NCBI RefSeq assembly: GCF_001640805.2 | Contig: NC_066851.1 | Coordinates: forward strand, 23,679,493 to 23,743,492 | Reading direction: 5' to 3' | Length of the DNA: 64,000 nucleotides | Source of the DNA: Lates calcarifer | Lineage: Eukaryota > Chordata > Actinopteri > Centropomidae | Shown: one piece after another, positions 48,233-59,024 of the stretch | Layout of the letters: every line of letters starts with the position of its first letter | Numbering within the stretch: position 1 is the stretch's first letter | The notes under the pieces: generated by a model | The model's input: only the letters and a program-made list of their open reading frames with translations | Databases searched by the model: none | Told to the model about the DNA's origin: nothing | Made by a program: the position numbers and the translations under genes

Positions 48233-48348
48233 AAGGTTTATCCTTACTTCTCTATCTGTCTTTGTTTACTGTCACTGCTCTTCTGCACCAAAGACCACTT
48301 CCTCGTATGTGGAAACTTACTTGGCAATAAAGTCTGATTCTGATTCTC
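48233..48348 (+). mobile_element. 3' tail of a fish retrotransposon, CAATAAAGTCTGATTCTGATTC type
   Basis: After a poly-C run, the sequence contains CTTCTGCACCAAAGACCACT, then CCTCGTATGTGGAAACTTAC, then TTGGCAATAAAGTCTGATTC and TGATTCTC. This order of words (CACCAA-GACAAATTCCT-GTGTAAAC-TTGGCAATAAA followed by a TGATTC repeat) is a familiar retroposon 3' end in teleost genomes. Only the tail is present, so it is 5'-truncated and non-coding. The family is inferred from word order only. Confidence 0.55.
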
Positions 48349-48949
48349 AGTAGGATGGGGGGACTTAGCATCAGTTCTCTGCAGGAGTTCACACTGATCC
48401 CTCCATCACTACAATCCTACTGGAGGATGATTAGCCCTGGAATGATGCTGTGTCTGTGTGTTTAGCTGCAGGAGGTGAAGCCAGGGTTTCCTGGTAGAGG
48501 TGGATTACACTCTCCCTCCCTCCCTCTCTCCCTCTTTCTTTCAGATTTTACTTGCTGTTGTTCCCACCCATAACACACACTTTGCACACAAACAACCTGT
48601 ACATTTTTATCAGAGGAAAGTTGTAGAAACGCAGATTAAAACTTAACTAAAGTGTAAAACGTCGTCAAACCCTCGTCTGTGTTTCTCCTCTTCCTGTCTC
48701 TACGGTTCATCCACACACAAACTCACACAAACACAGTAAGTCGCATTCCTGTCGTTGCTAGCAACAAAACTGACTAAACACAAAATAGCTGGCACGACAC
48801 ACACAATCCCATTCAGTCCCTCGCTCCCTCTCTGAGTCCCAGCAGGTTTTAATCCTGTAATTTGTTGGGTTTATTTCACATGATCGGGTTATTCTGCCTT
48901 TATGATCAATACAATACAATCAATACAAGAGCAGATTTCAGTGATCAAC

Positions 48950-49160
48950 TCTCTCTCTTTTTGTCTCTGTCATCTGGACCTGTCCTGATCTCTCTCTTTG
49001 TTTTCCCTCCTCCCTCGCTCTTCTCTCTCTTCACCTCTTTCAGATCAGTCTCTTCTCTCTCTCTCTTCTCTCTCTCTTTCATTTCGTTCCTTTTATTTCC
49101 TTACTTCAGCGTTTTGTTATCTTCTATCTTTCTTTCTTTCTTTGCCTCTTTCTCAGTAAG
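48950..49160. repeat. polypyrimidine block
   Basis: CT-rich + strand (CTCTCTCTTTTTGTCTCTGT, CTCTCTCTCTTCTCTCTCTC) ends in a TTTC array near 49130-49145. Confidence 0.7.
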
Positions 49161-49196
49161 TAGATTGGTTTTGGCACTCGGTCCCCTGATCAGTGA

Positions 49197-49197
<1 letters not shown>

Positions 49198-49247
<50 letters not shown>

Positions 49248-49376
49248 GCAAGCAGCAGTGTCATCGCCATGGCGATGTCAGCAGGCGGGGCTTAATCCAA
49301 AGTGACACTTGTTCTCTGCCTTCCTTTCCCATCGCCATGGAAGCAATTACCCTCCTCCTCAAGGGCCTTTTGTCTG

Positions 49377-49430
<54 letters not shown>

Positions 49431-49523
49431 AGTGTGTGTGTGCACGTTCTCCTCAGTTCTCGTCCTCCTCAGAGTTGACGGGGTGGAACCTTGGCTGCAG
49501 GTCACCTGATTGGCTGAATTGAA

Positions 49524-49559
<36 letters not shown>

Positions 49560-49560
49560 G
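49198..49560. repeat. (CA)n, (TG)n and (GA)n
   Basis: (CA)n lies at 49198-49241, (TG)n at 49378-49430 and (GA)n at 49529-49556. The CA and TG arrays flank GTCATCGCCATGGCGATGTC, a near-perfect palindrome around CATCGCCATGGCGATG (49262-49277). Confidence 0.9.
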
Positions 49561-49645
49561 GAGGCGAAGGAGAGAGAGCTCTCATCCTTCTCTCTACCTC
49601 CTCCTCCATCTCTCCATCTTTTTTATTCTTCCTCTTTCTCTTCAA

Positions 49646-50008
49646 CAACATTATGGACAGGATTCCTTTTTATTAAAGAGTCAGATCCTTTAGTTTAACC
49701 AGAAACATCTCTATATATCTCTACCAGACTCCATTGACAAAAACAGGGATTTAACCAGGAGCTGCTGGAATACCACTGCCTCCATCTGTTAGTGTGTTTG
49801 TGTTACTGTGTGGTACTTTGACTTCAGTAAAGTATCTGATTACTTCTTCCTCCTGAAAGTCACACAGTAACACAGACACACTAACAGATGGAGGCAGTGG
49901 TATTCCAGCAGCTCCTGGTTAAATCCCTGTTTTTGTCAATGGAGTCTGGTAGAGATATATAGAGATGTATCTACAAGGATCTCTGTAGGAATCCTGTCCA
50001 TAATGTTG
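49646..50008. repeat. 0.36-kb foldback (near-perfect inverted repeat) element
   Basis: The left arm begins CAACATTATGGACAGGATTC and the right arm ends with its exact complement at 50008. Both arms share, in opposite orientation, CCAGACTCCATTGACAAAAA, CAGGGATTTAACCAGGAGC, GGAATACCACTGCCTCCATC and GTTAGTGTGTNTGTGTTACT. The centre is a short unpaired loop around 49820-49855. The arms carry different small deletions: only the left keeps the TTTTTATTAAAGAGTCAGAT stretch, and only the right keeps the ACAGAGAT stretch next to GGATTCCT. A solo arm of the same family lies at about 38490-38650. Confidence 0.75.
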
Positions 50009-50339
50009 TGTAAGAACTGTGTAACTCATCTCCATAACTTTGCTTCATCCCTGAAACTTTTACCATTTTAAACCTTTAGATTTGAGATTATTTCTAAATG
50101 ACTCCTGACCTCTTCTTTCTCCTCTTCCCTTCTTTATTCTTTCTGTTGTTCTCCTCCTTTAGCTCTCATATTAACTCACGTTTGCTCCCTCGCTCACACA
50201 CTTTATATTATCTGATCGTCCATCTCAGCCAGACTCAAATCTGTACTGTCTTTTGTTTAACTTAAAACTCAGTGTGTGTGTTTATGTGTGCAGAGAGAGA
50301 TTTCTATCAGTTGTTAAGGGCTTCAAATGCTGCAGATTG

Positions 50340-50365
50340 TAAGTGTGTGTGTGTGTGTGTGTGTG
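50340..50365. repeat. (TG)n tract
   Basis: Short TG array inside unique intronic sequence. Confidence 0.8.
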
Positions 50366-51467
50366 ATGGCTATCAGCGGTCAGGACCTCAAACCTCTGCA
50401 GATTTCCCCCGTCGGCCACCGTGCAGCGTTCCTGACTTTTATCTCCCGCCTTCATCTCTCTCTTCATATTGCTCGCCGTGTTTCTCTTTATCTCATCGCA
50501 GACATTCCTGCATGGATTTTATTTTATTTCATTATTTTCTTTAAATATTCTCCCTCTCAGTTTGGCCTCTGTTGATGGATGAGCTGATCAGGTAAACAGA
50601 TACTCTGATATCTGGACAGAACAGAAAAATTAAGCAGAGAGTTTATCCCCCAAAATATAAATTGAACAAAAATTGGATTGTGCTCAAACAGAATGAGGCA
50701 GGCATGAAAGTAAATGTGCTCCAGTCTCTGAGGAAAGTAACTACACAATAAAACCTAAATGCATTAGTGAGTATTTCAGTAGATACACAGTGTGTGTATA
50801 TTTTGTCTTTATAGTTTTTGTGAGTGATTAAAGCTGCTTGTTGTTCTTCAGCTGCTGCTTTGGAAAGTCACTAATAGAAATGATCAGAGCGGTAATTTCT
50901 GACACTGAGGTCAGATGTTTGTGATTGTTGTCCTGTTATCTGAGGACCATAGCTACATGACTATCTCTGACTAGAAGAATATAAAGATGAAAATATATTT
51001 AAACAAACTAGTTTGTGTTGTTTTCATCGTTAAACAGCTCGTTGTATTTTATTTTCTGGTACAGAAGCCTTCAGGGTTCAGTCCTCCTCTCCAGACAGAC
51101 ACAGTCATTAACACTGATAAAAAGTTTCCCATCAAGTGACGGTGACCTGAAACAGTTATTAAGTAGTCAGATGAAAACGTGTTAATGTCCGGCCATCTGA
51201 GTGACAGCCAGCACTTACAAAAACCCCTGTTGTTTGGTTTAGGCACAAAAACCACCTGGTTGGAGTCAAGATGTTCAGGTACTGGTCTCTGCAGTGAAGT
51301 CCTGCTGCCTCCTCCTAATGAGCCAACAGGCAAACCGGAGCGGGGCTGTTCGCTCCATACGTTCCTCTTTAGTTAGGAAGGATTCTCCCACAATGATGAA
51401 TGAAAAATGGAGTGAATGATCGTACTGAGTCTGATCAGTTTTACTTTACAAAGCATCAGAAGCAAAG

Positions 51468-51469
<2 letters not shown>

Positions 51470-51519
<50 letters not shown>
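51470..51519. repeat. (TG)n tract
   Basis: About 25 TG units. Confidence 0.95.
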
Positions 51520-51520
<1 letters not shown>

Positions 51521-51740
51521 AGATTTACAGCTGATTTGCAGGTATTTTTACTGATACCTGGTTTTCAGATCGTCAGGCAGTAAATCTGCCCGACGACGGC
51601 CCGTCCTGTCACATGACTGACGGTCAGTTTGACCTCCAATTGACCTGGACGTTAAACCCCGACCCTCTCTGCATGAATACACACTTAGAGAAGTCGCACA
51701 CACACACACACAGAAACACACATATCTCTTCCTTTCAGCT

Positions 51741-51880
51741 GACAAGCTCTTTAAAAAGCCATCGACCCACCTCGCTGAACTTTACGACGTGACACACACA
51801 CACGAACACACACCTACTGTGCATGGCGTGACAAGCTCTTTAAAACACCATCAAGTCACCCGGCTGAACTTTACGACACG
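51741..51880. repeat. ~90-bp tandem duplication
   Basis: GACAAGCTCTTTAAAAAGCC then GCTGAACTTTACGAC (51741-51788) recurs as GACAAGCTCTTTAAAACACC then GCTGAACTTTACGAC (51830-51877). The period is 89 bp, with CA-rich sequence between. Each unit differs by a few substitutions. Confidence 0.8.
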
Positions 51881-51904
51881 GTTTCATTTCATGTTTATAA
51901 GACC

Positions 51905-51906
<2 letters not shown>

Positions 51907-51938
<32 letters not shown>

Positions 51939-52195
51939 TCACAACAAGTGTTGCATTTACCTACTCATCCGGTACATGATAAATATGTCTGTTTGAGTCA
52001 AGGTCAAACACACCTCCTTGTCCACTTACACACACTCTCACATATCCACACACACACACACACACACACACAGAGCAGACAGACATGAAGACATATTTGT
52101 CGTCCGTCAACATAATGCTTTCCAAGTTTGCGGAACAAATAAATTCCATCTGCCTCGCTGCTCCTCGCTCTCCCAGCAGCCATCACTGCAGGCGT

Positions 52196-52225
<30 letters not shown>
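51907..52225. repeat. CA microsatellite cluster
   Basis: (CA)n lies at 51907-51936, 52049-52071 and 52197-52225. Confidence 0.9.
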
Positions 52226-52227
<2 letters not shown>

Positions 52228-53049
52228 TGCTGCCTTATTCTCTGTGTTGTGAGGATAAAAATCAGTAGGTCAGGATTTCAAAGTGAATGTTCATGCTTCT
52301 TTTTCTAATTCTGTCTCCTGACTAATGAGTAGAGCTGGGAGTAAACACTCTCATGTACTTTTCTGTATTCACCTAAACGTGCACGCAGCTGTGACGTACC
52401 GAGGCTGAAGTCATTTCTGGAATACTCTTAGAACAGGATGGATGCTGAGCTTTTCCAGTACGTCTTTTATTTCTTTTACAGCCAACAACATGTCACCAGG
52501 TGGAACTTATTCTGAGTCTTATGTCAGACCCTAACAACGTCTCGCCGTCAGATGACCGGTAGATCCAGGTCGTGAACCTGCAGTTAGCCTAGCAGCTACG
52601 AGAGGCTGACCTGGGTCACATGGGGTTCTCTGGCTCTGTCGGCCATCTTAGCCCTCGCTCTCTCTCTCTCCTCCTTCTGTCCTGATGTTCAGCACCTGTC
52701 GTTTTTGTCTGTTTGTTGAGAATCTAACAGGTTATAAAAACACCTGCAGTGCCACGGTAACAGTCCTAACAGAGGAGAACTGATGTTGGAGTGAGTGTTT
52801 AGGTTCAGTTGAAACATCTGTATGAATCTGTTAGAAAATACAAGAAGAGCATGACGTTAAATTCTTCTTTTTCTTTTCGGTTCTTGTATACAATCAGTGG
52901 CAGTTATTCAGCTTAACATTAACAATGAACTAGATTAAATAATGATAAAGTCAGCCTATGGATGCTAGAGCTGGAGGCTGACACATGTGGAACATGGTTT
53001 CTACCTTTAAAAAAAATCTTTATAAGAAGGTTAAAAACTAAATTTGACT

Positions 53050-53120
53050 AAAGAAACTCCTCCTCTCTCCTCCTCTCCTCTCCTCTCCTCCTCTCCTCCT
53101 CTCTTTTCCTATCCTCCTCT
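53050..53120. repeat. CTCCT-type pyrimidine array
   Basis: Repeating TCCTC/CTCCT units, with a second CCT-rich block at 53228-53275. Confidence 0.8.
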
Positions 53121-53404
53121 CCTCTCCACTTACTGTTTGTTCTCCCTGATAAATAAATGACAAACAGTATGAAAATGATATTCTTTGCCAGATGACAGCC
53201 ATTTTTCATCTCTAGCCCTAAACAACTCCTCCTCCCTCCTCCTTCTCCTCCTCCTCCTCCTCTTCCTCCTCCTCTAAAGTGTTTGTCCGCTATCCCTCCA
53301 TCTCATCCCTCTCCTTCTCTTTACATCCCCCTCTCCCCCTTTTATCCCTCTAACACTCTTTCTCGCGCATTTTTTTTCTCAGGCAAAAATTAATCACCTG
53401 TCTT

Positions 53405-53432
53405 TATGTGTGTGTGTGTGTGTGTGTGTGTG
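53405..53432. repeat. (TG)n tract
   Basis: Fourteen TG units, directly before a complex island. Confidence 0.9.
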
Positions 53433-53434
53433 GC

Positions 53435-53535
53435 CGGCAGGAAGCCCACAGAGGTTTTTAGCAGCTGATTTATTGCAGAGTTAATTCATAACGGCGTCCG
53501 ATGATGATGAGAGGCTGCGGGAAAGTATGGTCGTC
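53435..53535. promoter_or_regulatory. candidate conserved non-coding element upstream of the bHLH exon
   Basis: Complex sequence GGTTTTTAGCAGCTGATTTA, TTGCAGAGTTAATTCATAAC and GGCGTCCGATGATGATGAGA lies about 0.8 kb before the exon. It contains an E-box CAGCTG and a TTAATT core. Confidence 0.25.
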
Positions 53536-53939
53536 ACTGTTGTTGTTGAAGGGTGAAAGCGAGAGAGAGAGGGAGGGAGAATAAACAGAGCAGCTCTTTG
53601 GTATGAAGTAATAGAGTGGAAAGTGATGGAGAGGATGGAGGAAAAGAGTAACTGTGGCATAAAGGGAAATGGAGAGACAGACTGTCAGGTACTTTATAGT
53701 CTAGGTTTATGAGATAATTCAGTGAAGGAGTGAGGGAAGAGCATCAGGGAAGGAAGGTGTGTTAGGAAGGAAAGATCCTCAAAATGTGCCAGTGTTCATA
53801 TCTAGAAACTGTCAGAACCTAGTCCCAGAAGAAGTCTCATTAATCTTTTGTCAACCTTGAAGTTTGACCCCACAGGGTCTCTTCAATCTGTGGTCAAATA
53901 ACACAAACTGCAGCCAGCGACCCCGGTCATTTCCATGCT

Positions 53940-54150
53940 GTTTGGGTTAACGTGGTTAGGGTTTAGTCACGTCTCCTGGGCGCTTTCCTTTGGAGGTCTA
54001 CTGGACACCTCCAACTGGGAGGGATTATATATCCCATCTGACCTGGGAATGCATCTCAGGATCCCTCAGGAGGAGCGGGAAAACGTTCCTGCGGAGAGGA
54101 ATACTCAGCGCAGCCTTGAGACTAGATTAGTGGAAGAAAATGGATGAATG
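53940..54150 (+). mobile_element. 3' end remnant of a fish LINE-type (non-LTR) retrotransposon
   Basis: The + strand keeps a landmark series known from the 3' end of abundant teleost LINEs. There is a GTGGTT then CTCCTGGGCGC block, CTCCAACTGGGAGG, a shortened middle, then CTGGGAATGC, GGATCCCTCAGGAGGAGC and a tail GAAAATGGATGAATGG. The frame here still reads SNWEG and IPQEERE, echoing the C-terminal end of the element's reverse-transcriptase ORF. Compared with intact copies, the stretch between the TGGGAGG word and the CCTGGGAA word has lost part of the sequence. It is a 5'-truncated, decayed insertion ending about 170 bp before the npas3 acceptor. The clade name (L2 or Rex group) is from memory and not certain. 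Confidence 0.7.
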
Positions 54151-54318
54151 GTTTCACCACGAAAACCTGAGAAACCTCAGGAGGAGCAACAGAGGAGGGA
54201 TCGTCTTGTTTGTCGTCTTATTGCTCCACTGGCATTAAACACTGTATCACAGTGAACCACATTCTGCACATCACGTCTTCAGTAATCTGATGTCTTATGT
54301 CCTCTGCTCTCCTCCCAG

Positions 54319-54563
54319 GCTGCAGGCTCTGAGGAAGGAGAAGTCACGTGACGCGGCACGATCGCGGCGGGGAAAGGAGAACTTTGAGTTTTATGAATTG
54401 GCCAAGATGCTGCCGCTGCCGGGCGCCATCACCAGCCAGCTGGACAAGGCCTCCATCATCCGGCTCACCATCAGCTACCTGAAGATGAGGGACTTCGCCA
54501 ACCAGGGAGACCCGCCGTGGAATCTGCGCATCGAGGGACCACCGCCCAACACCTCCGTCAAAG
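54319..54563 (+). CDS. npas3: npas3 internal coding exon encoding the bHLH domain
   Basis: NPAS3 is a nuclear class I bHLH-PAS transcription factor that binds DNA as a heterodimer with an ARNT-family partner. The exon holds 81 complete codons, beginning [20 protein letters not shown]. The basic region covers about residues 5-20 (Arg-Lys-Glu-Lys-Ser-Arg, then Ala-Ala-Arg-Ser-Arg-Arg). Helix 1 is about 20-33, the loop [11 protein letters not shown] is about 32-42, and helix 2 is [17 protein letters not shown] at 43-59. A short linker with DPPWNLR follows. The acceptor is a pyrimidine-rich stretch ending CAG at 54316-54318. The first base G completes a split codon (phase 2). The exon ends AAA G before donor GTAGGA at 54564 (phase 1). 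Helix 2 [20 protein letters not shown] fits NPAS3 and not NPAS1, which diverges there. Compared with the mammalian protein as I remember it, a Leu is Met, an Ala is Gly and the linker Met is Ile. The start codon and PAS domains lie in exons outside the window. Confidence 0.93.
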
Positions 54564-55714
54564 GTAGGATGGACACGGGCGGGGCTCAAAGACGGGATGT
54601 GATTTTAACCCACTGATTGTGGTTCTGTGTACAGAAATGGTTCTTTAGACATTCTTTAAACAGTTTTTACACTGCAAGAATCTAAAGAGTCTTTAAGAAA
54701 CCAGGGAGCGATGGTTCATTGAATCTTGACCCTTGAGTGTCTTCTTGTTCCATAACTATTTTTGTACCAGTTAAAAGTTAAATTATCCATTTACCGTGGA
54801 TGCCTTCCTCAAAATGTTGCAGCAAAACCGACGGTGTAGTCAGTAGATAAGAACGAACTTTAACTCTTCTGTCATGTGTGTTCATGGAGTTAAGCAGCTT
54901 CAGTATAAAGTAAAACTTTATCTGTGAAGTTGAATCATTTTAAATGTGTGCGGTCGAATCTTTGCCTCAGCCTACTCACACCTTTCCAGTGATTTTTGTG
55001 TGCGAACAGAAATTTAATTGTGAATTTTAATCAGAATTTAATTGAATCTGCAAATTAAAGCATTAAATCCTCCAATACTTGGGATATATCTCAGTACCAC
55101 CCTGAATTTGAATTTCTTCAAATTTGGCTCAAACATTCACTTTGACTCAAAGATGATCAAAAGTCACTGTGATCATACAAAACACATCTTTGGCCATACC
55201 TCAAGAATTCACAGGCCAGTTAACTGCAGCTGGGCTGGTTGACAGAGTCAGATGGGAGATCGTACATTCTTTGATTAACTATAAACCATCATAATATTAA
55301 GTCTCTGAAGTCCTGAAAGATTGTTTTTCATCTGGACTGCAAAAGATAGAAAAAGAAAACCTCTTCCTCAGAGATTCCTTATAAATATGTAAAATATTAT
55401 TACTTGCATGACACACTACTGCTCTATAACAACAGCTTATATGACGTTATTTTTCAGGATTTCTGACTCAAATTATGTCACCATCACTTTTTGTTTCAGT
55501 CCTAACACTTCCTCTCATTGGAAGCTAATTCATAACAGCAGCTTTAGTCTCTTATTTAGCTTCCTTACAGGCTTGTCTTTGTATTTTCAAACAAACCTTT
55601 TTATTCTAATGAATCTGAACATATAAACAGGGGCGGATCGGTCCGACGGCGAGCAGCGCTGCAGTGACTGTCTAGCCCTTTAAACTGCTATCAAACAACA
55701 CAGAAAAGCTGCAG

Positions 55715-55719
<5 letters not shown>

Positions 55720-55767
<48 letters not shown>
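55720..55767. repeat. (CA)n tract
   Basis: About 24 CA units. Confidence 0.95.
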
Positions 55768-55770
<3 letters not shown>

Positions 55771-56007
55771 GGCTAGCTTCTGCGCTAAGTGATTTTCTGT
55801 GAAGGGAACATTAAGCTTTGATGAATTTCTGCCTGGAGTACCAGAGTATACACAGCACTTGTGAATCTAAGTGGAATTTGCCTTTGAAATGGGCCCTTTG
55901 TGCGACGCACTTAGAGGAGAAGAGGAGCGCTCGCTTTTAAAAGGGACATTTGGGCTTGTAGGAATGACCCAAAGATGAAAGCAAATTGCTTGAAATTTCT
56001 GGTGGTG

Positions 56008-56010
<3 letters not shown>

Positions 56011-56057
<47 letters not shown>

Positions 56058-56190
56058 TGTGTGTAAGAACTCCAGCCAGGATATTTACCTGTGTGCAGAG
56101 CTGTAATGTGTCCAAGAGCAGGATTGTAGTTCAGAATGTGGTAATGTGTGAATAAAAGTAAATGTTTGTGTGCTTGTGAAGGTGCAACAG

Positions 56191-56227
<37 letters not shown>

Positions 56228-56324
56228 ATACCCTCACCACACAACAGCAGATGGCATCATTGTCGTCAGCTCTTTGAAGAGGCACATGCATTTTAATGAA
56301 CAGAACAGAAATGTACACACCAAA

Positions 56325-56359
<35 letters not shown>

Positions 56360-56360
56360 T
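56011..56360. repeat. compound (CT)n(GT)n and further TG tracts
   Basis: (CT)15 at 56011-56040 abuts (GT)12 at 56041-56064. (TG)n follows at 56194-56225 and 56330-56357. Confidence 0.95.
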
Positions 56361-56978
56361 TCCTGTAACACGGCCCTACTTCCTGTCAGAGGGAATCACA
56401 GCGAGTCACGCTCTCTTCTCGTAGTGTTGGAGTCAGGCCCAGTTCAGACGACGCGTCAGTCTGAATATGAATCTAAGGACTGATGAACGGGTGGCTGGCA
56501 TGTCAGATTTTTTTTCCTGCCTAGTCTGACGTCTCCTACAACCTGTTCCTTCTCGTTGATCTCTGGTGTAAACATGGTGTTAAGGTGTTTACAGTTTCTT
56601 GACCCTACTCCTCGACGGCACACGAGGACGTGAGCGACGATCTGATTAAGTTGTGACGTCACGACCGATGAAAATCCTGTTTCCGAGATGCCGCAGCGCT
56701 GTGTCCCGTGTTGTTTCAACAGATCAGAGTCCAAACACCTGAACGGCTGCAGCTGATATGTTACAGTTTTTAAACAAATAAAAAAAACACGGCTTGGCGC
56801 CGCTGGGTGCTAACTTTAGCTAGGTTAGCTGCTATGAAGCTATAACACACCTGTGTGTTTCAGTTTCAGTCCTTCTCTGTGCTGAGGTGAATAACGCCGG
56901 CGTTAGCTGATGATCCTCGATGTTTTCAGCCGTGAAGCTGAACAGAAGCATAAACTTCAACCTAACACAGGTCTGAAC

Positions 56979-56981
<3 letters not shown>

Positions 56982-57018
<37 letters not shown>

Positions 57019-57258
57019 AAGGTGAGGCGTCTCACCTTGTATGTGAATATCACACACATACACACACACAGAAACTACAATTTAATCAGATTGTCCCTCC
57101 CACTGTAACAACACACACACATAAAACACACAACACACTCACATACACTCCTTTTGCAGGATTGTGTGTATGTGTATGTGTGTGTGTGTGTGTGTTGTGT
57201 TCTCTCTCTCCTATTGACTGACTCTAATGAATGAATATCCTCCTCCAAAAGACTGTGT

Positions 57259-57300
<42 letters not shown>

Positions 57301-57550
57301 ATGCCTGTGTGACTTTTTCCTTTGTAATTGTTTTGTGTGTTAGTTTGTGTCTGTGTGGTGTATGTGTGTGTGTGTGTGTGAGTGTGTGTGTGTGTGTGTG
57401 TGTTGCAGAGTGTTCAGTACAGCAGGGAGTTATTGATTTTGGCCTCTGTGTAGCTGCTCTGCATCGGTTCAGGTAATGAAGATGGCTGTTTGTGTGTGTG
57501 AGTGTGTGTGTGTGTGTGTGAGTGTGTGTGAGTGTGAGTGTGTGTGGTGT
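56982..57550. repeat. dense CA then TG microsatellite cluster
   Basis: (CA)n lies at 56982-57016, with shorter CA runs at 57059-57071 and 57110-57140. (TG)n lies at 57173-57195, 57253-57299, 57364-57403 and 57491-57545. The switch from CA to TG near 57155 leaves facing arrays able to pair. Confidence 0.9.
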
Positions 57551-57719
57551 GTGTGGTACTCCTCCTGATGACTCCATACTCTCTCTCTGTTTGACCCACT
57601 GAGAATACCCTCATTTATTGGGTTTTCCTTCTTTTCTCTCCCTCTCTCATTAAGGCAGGTGCAGGTGTATAAATGAAGCGCTCCTCTGAATGAGCAGCAT
57701 CAGAGCTGAAGCTGTTTGA

Positions 57720-58250
57720 CCTCCACTTCTCAGCTCATTTCTCCTCCTCTCCTCCCTTCTTCTTCTTATTCTCCTTCGCTGCTCTCTCCTTGACTTCCTG
57801 GTCGTCCTCTTTTTTCCTGTCCTTTTCGTCTCTTCATGTCCTTCTCCTCCATTTTTGCACCTTTTCACCTCCTCCCTGCTTTCCTCTTTTCTCTCCTCCA
57901 CACTTTCTGTTCCTTTGTGTCTTCAGTCTCTCTTCTTCCTCCGTATACATCCCTCTCTTTTCTTTTCTTTTCTTCCTGCCTTCAACCTCACCCTTCCTCC
58001 CTGTTTCTTTGCTCTTCGTACTACTTGTCTCCTCCTCCTCCTCTCCTCCTCCTTTACTCCTCTTCTTCATAACCCTCTTTTTCCTAACTTCCTGCCCCTC
58101 ACCTCCTCATCCTCCCTTCATCTTCTCCCTCTTTTCTTCTCTCCTGCCCTTCCCTCTTCTTTTCCTCCTCCTTCTCCCTCATCTTCCTTTCACTGCTTCT
58201 CCTCCTCTGTCCTTCCTCCTCTTCCCCTCCTCTTCCTCCCCCATTGACCT
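57720..58250. repeat. ~0.5-kb polypyrimidine block
   Basis: The + strand is almost all C and T (TCTCCTCCTCTCCTCCCTTC, CCTCCTCCTCCTCTCCTCCT). The Ser/Phe/Leu/Pro frames on + and Lys/Arg/Glu frames on - are compositional. Confidence 0.85.
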
Positions 58251-58384
58251 TTGCAGTAATTGACCCATCAGTTGCTCTTCTACAGTTTAGTGTTGGAGGT
58301 TTTGACTTCCTGTCAGAGAGTCTCCACATCTGCTGCAGGACGCCACACAAACAACCATGACCTTTGGAGCATCCTGACACCCAG

Positions 58385-58386
<2 letters not shown>

Positions 58387-58449
<63 letters not shown>

Positions 58450-58749
58450 ATATGACTGACCACTCACCACTCCACCATGTGACTGAATGTTGGTCGGTGT
58501 GTTTATGTGTGGATTTTACCGCTGTGTGTGTGTGTGTGTGTGTGTGTGTGTTGTGGATGCACGCGTGCATACAGTATGTGTGTTCGACAGTGTGTGTAGC
58601 AGTGTTTCAGCCTTTGTGTGTCTGTCTGACAGTCTGTTGCATGTGTGTGATGTGTGTGTGTGACCCCCTCCGACACCTGGCTATTCATTATGCATGCAGA
58701 GAGCAGCAGACACCAAAATGCCACACTTCATGAGCCAGTCTACAATCAA

Positions 58750-58807
<58 letters not shown>

Positions 58808-58989
58808 GCCTCACTGTACTCCACACATAAGCAAACAACTTCACACACACACACACACACACACATTCCTATAAACAAATATACTCATAGGTTTTACACA
58901 TATTTTATACCCACAGATACACACACGTACATATTAAGGACTCACACACGTATACCTGCAGAAATGCAAACTGAGCGCACACATCTTGT

Positions 58990-59024
<35 letters not shown>

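Larger units (their letters stand above)
24741..54318 (+). other. npas3: intron of npas3 between candidate exon and bHLH exon
   Basis: No coding exon is evident. Named repeats and islands inside are listed separately. The stretches 24750-25310, 26100-26790, 28560-29960, 30520-31430, 31860-32310, 32530-32990, 33530-34430, 34760-36200, 38660-38980, 39660-40300, 41500-41710, 42600-43080, 43545-43950, 44400-44730, 46000-46650, 46930-47400, 48350-48950, 50020-51460 and 52230-53040 contain ordinary intronic sequence in which I see no gene, RNA or clear element. Several hold short GCTAGC/TTAGC-type words common in fish non-coding DNA. Confidence 0.6.

Noticed and set aside
57790..58263. 157-codon open frame
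   Set aside because: Pure CT-rich sequence. Two other frames over the same bases are also open, as expected from composition.
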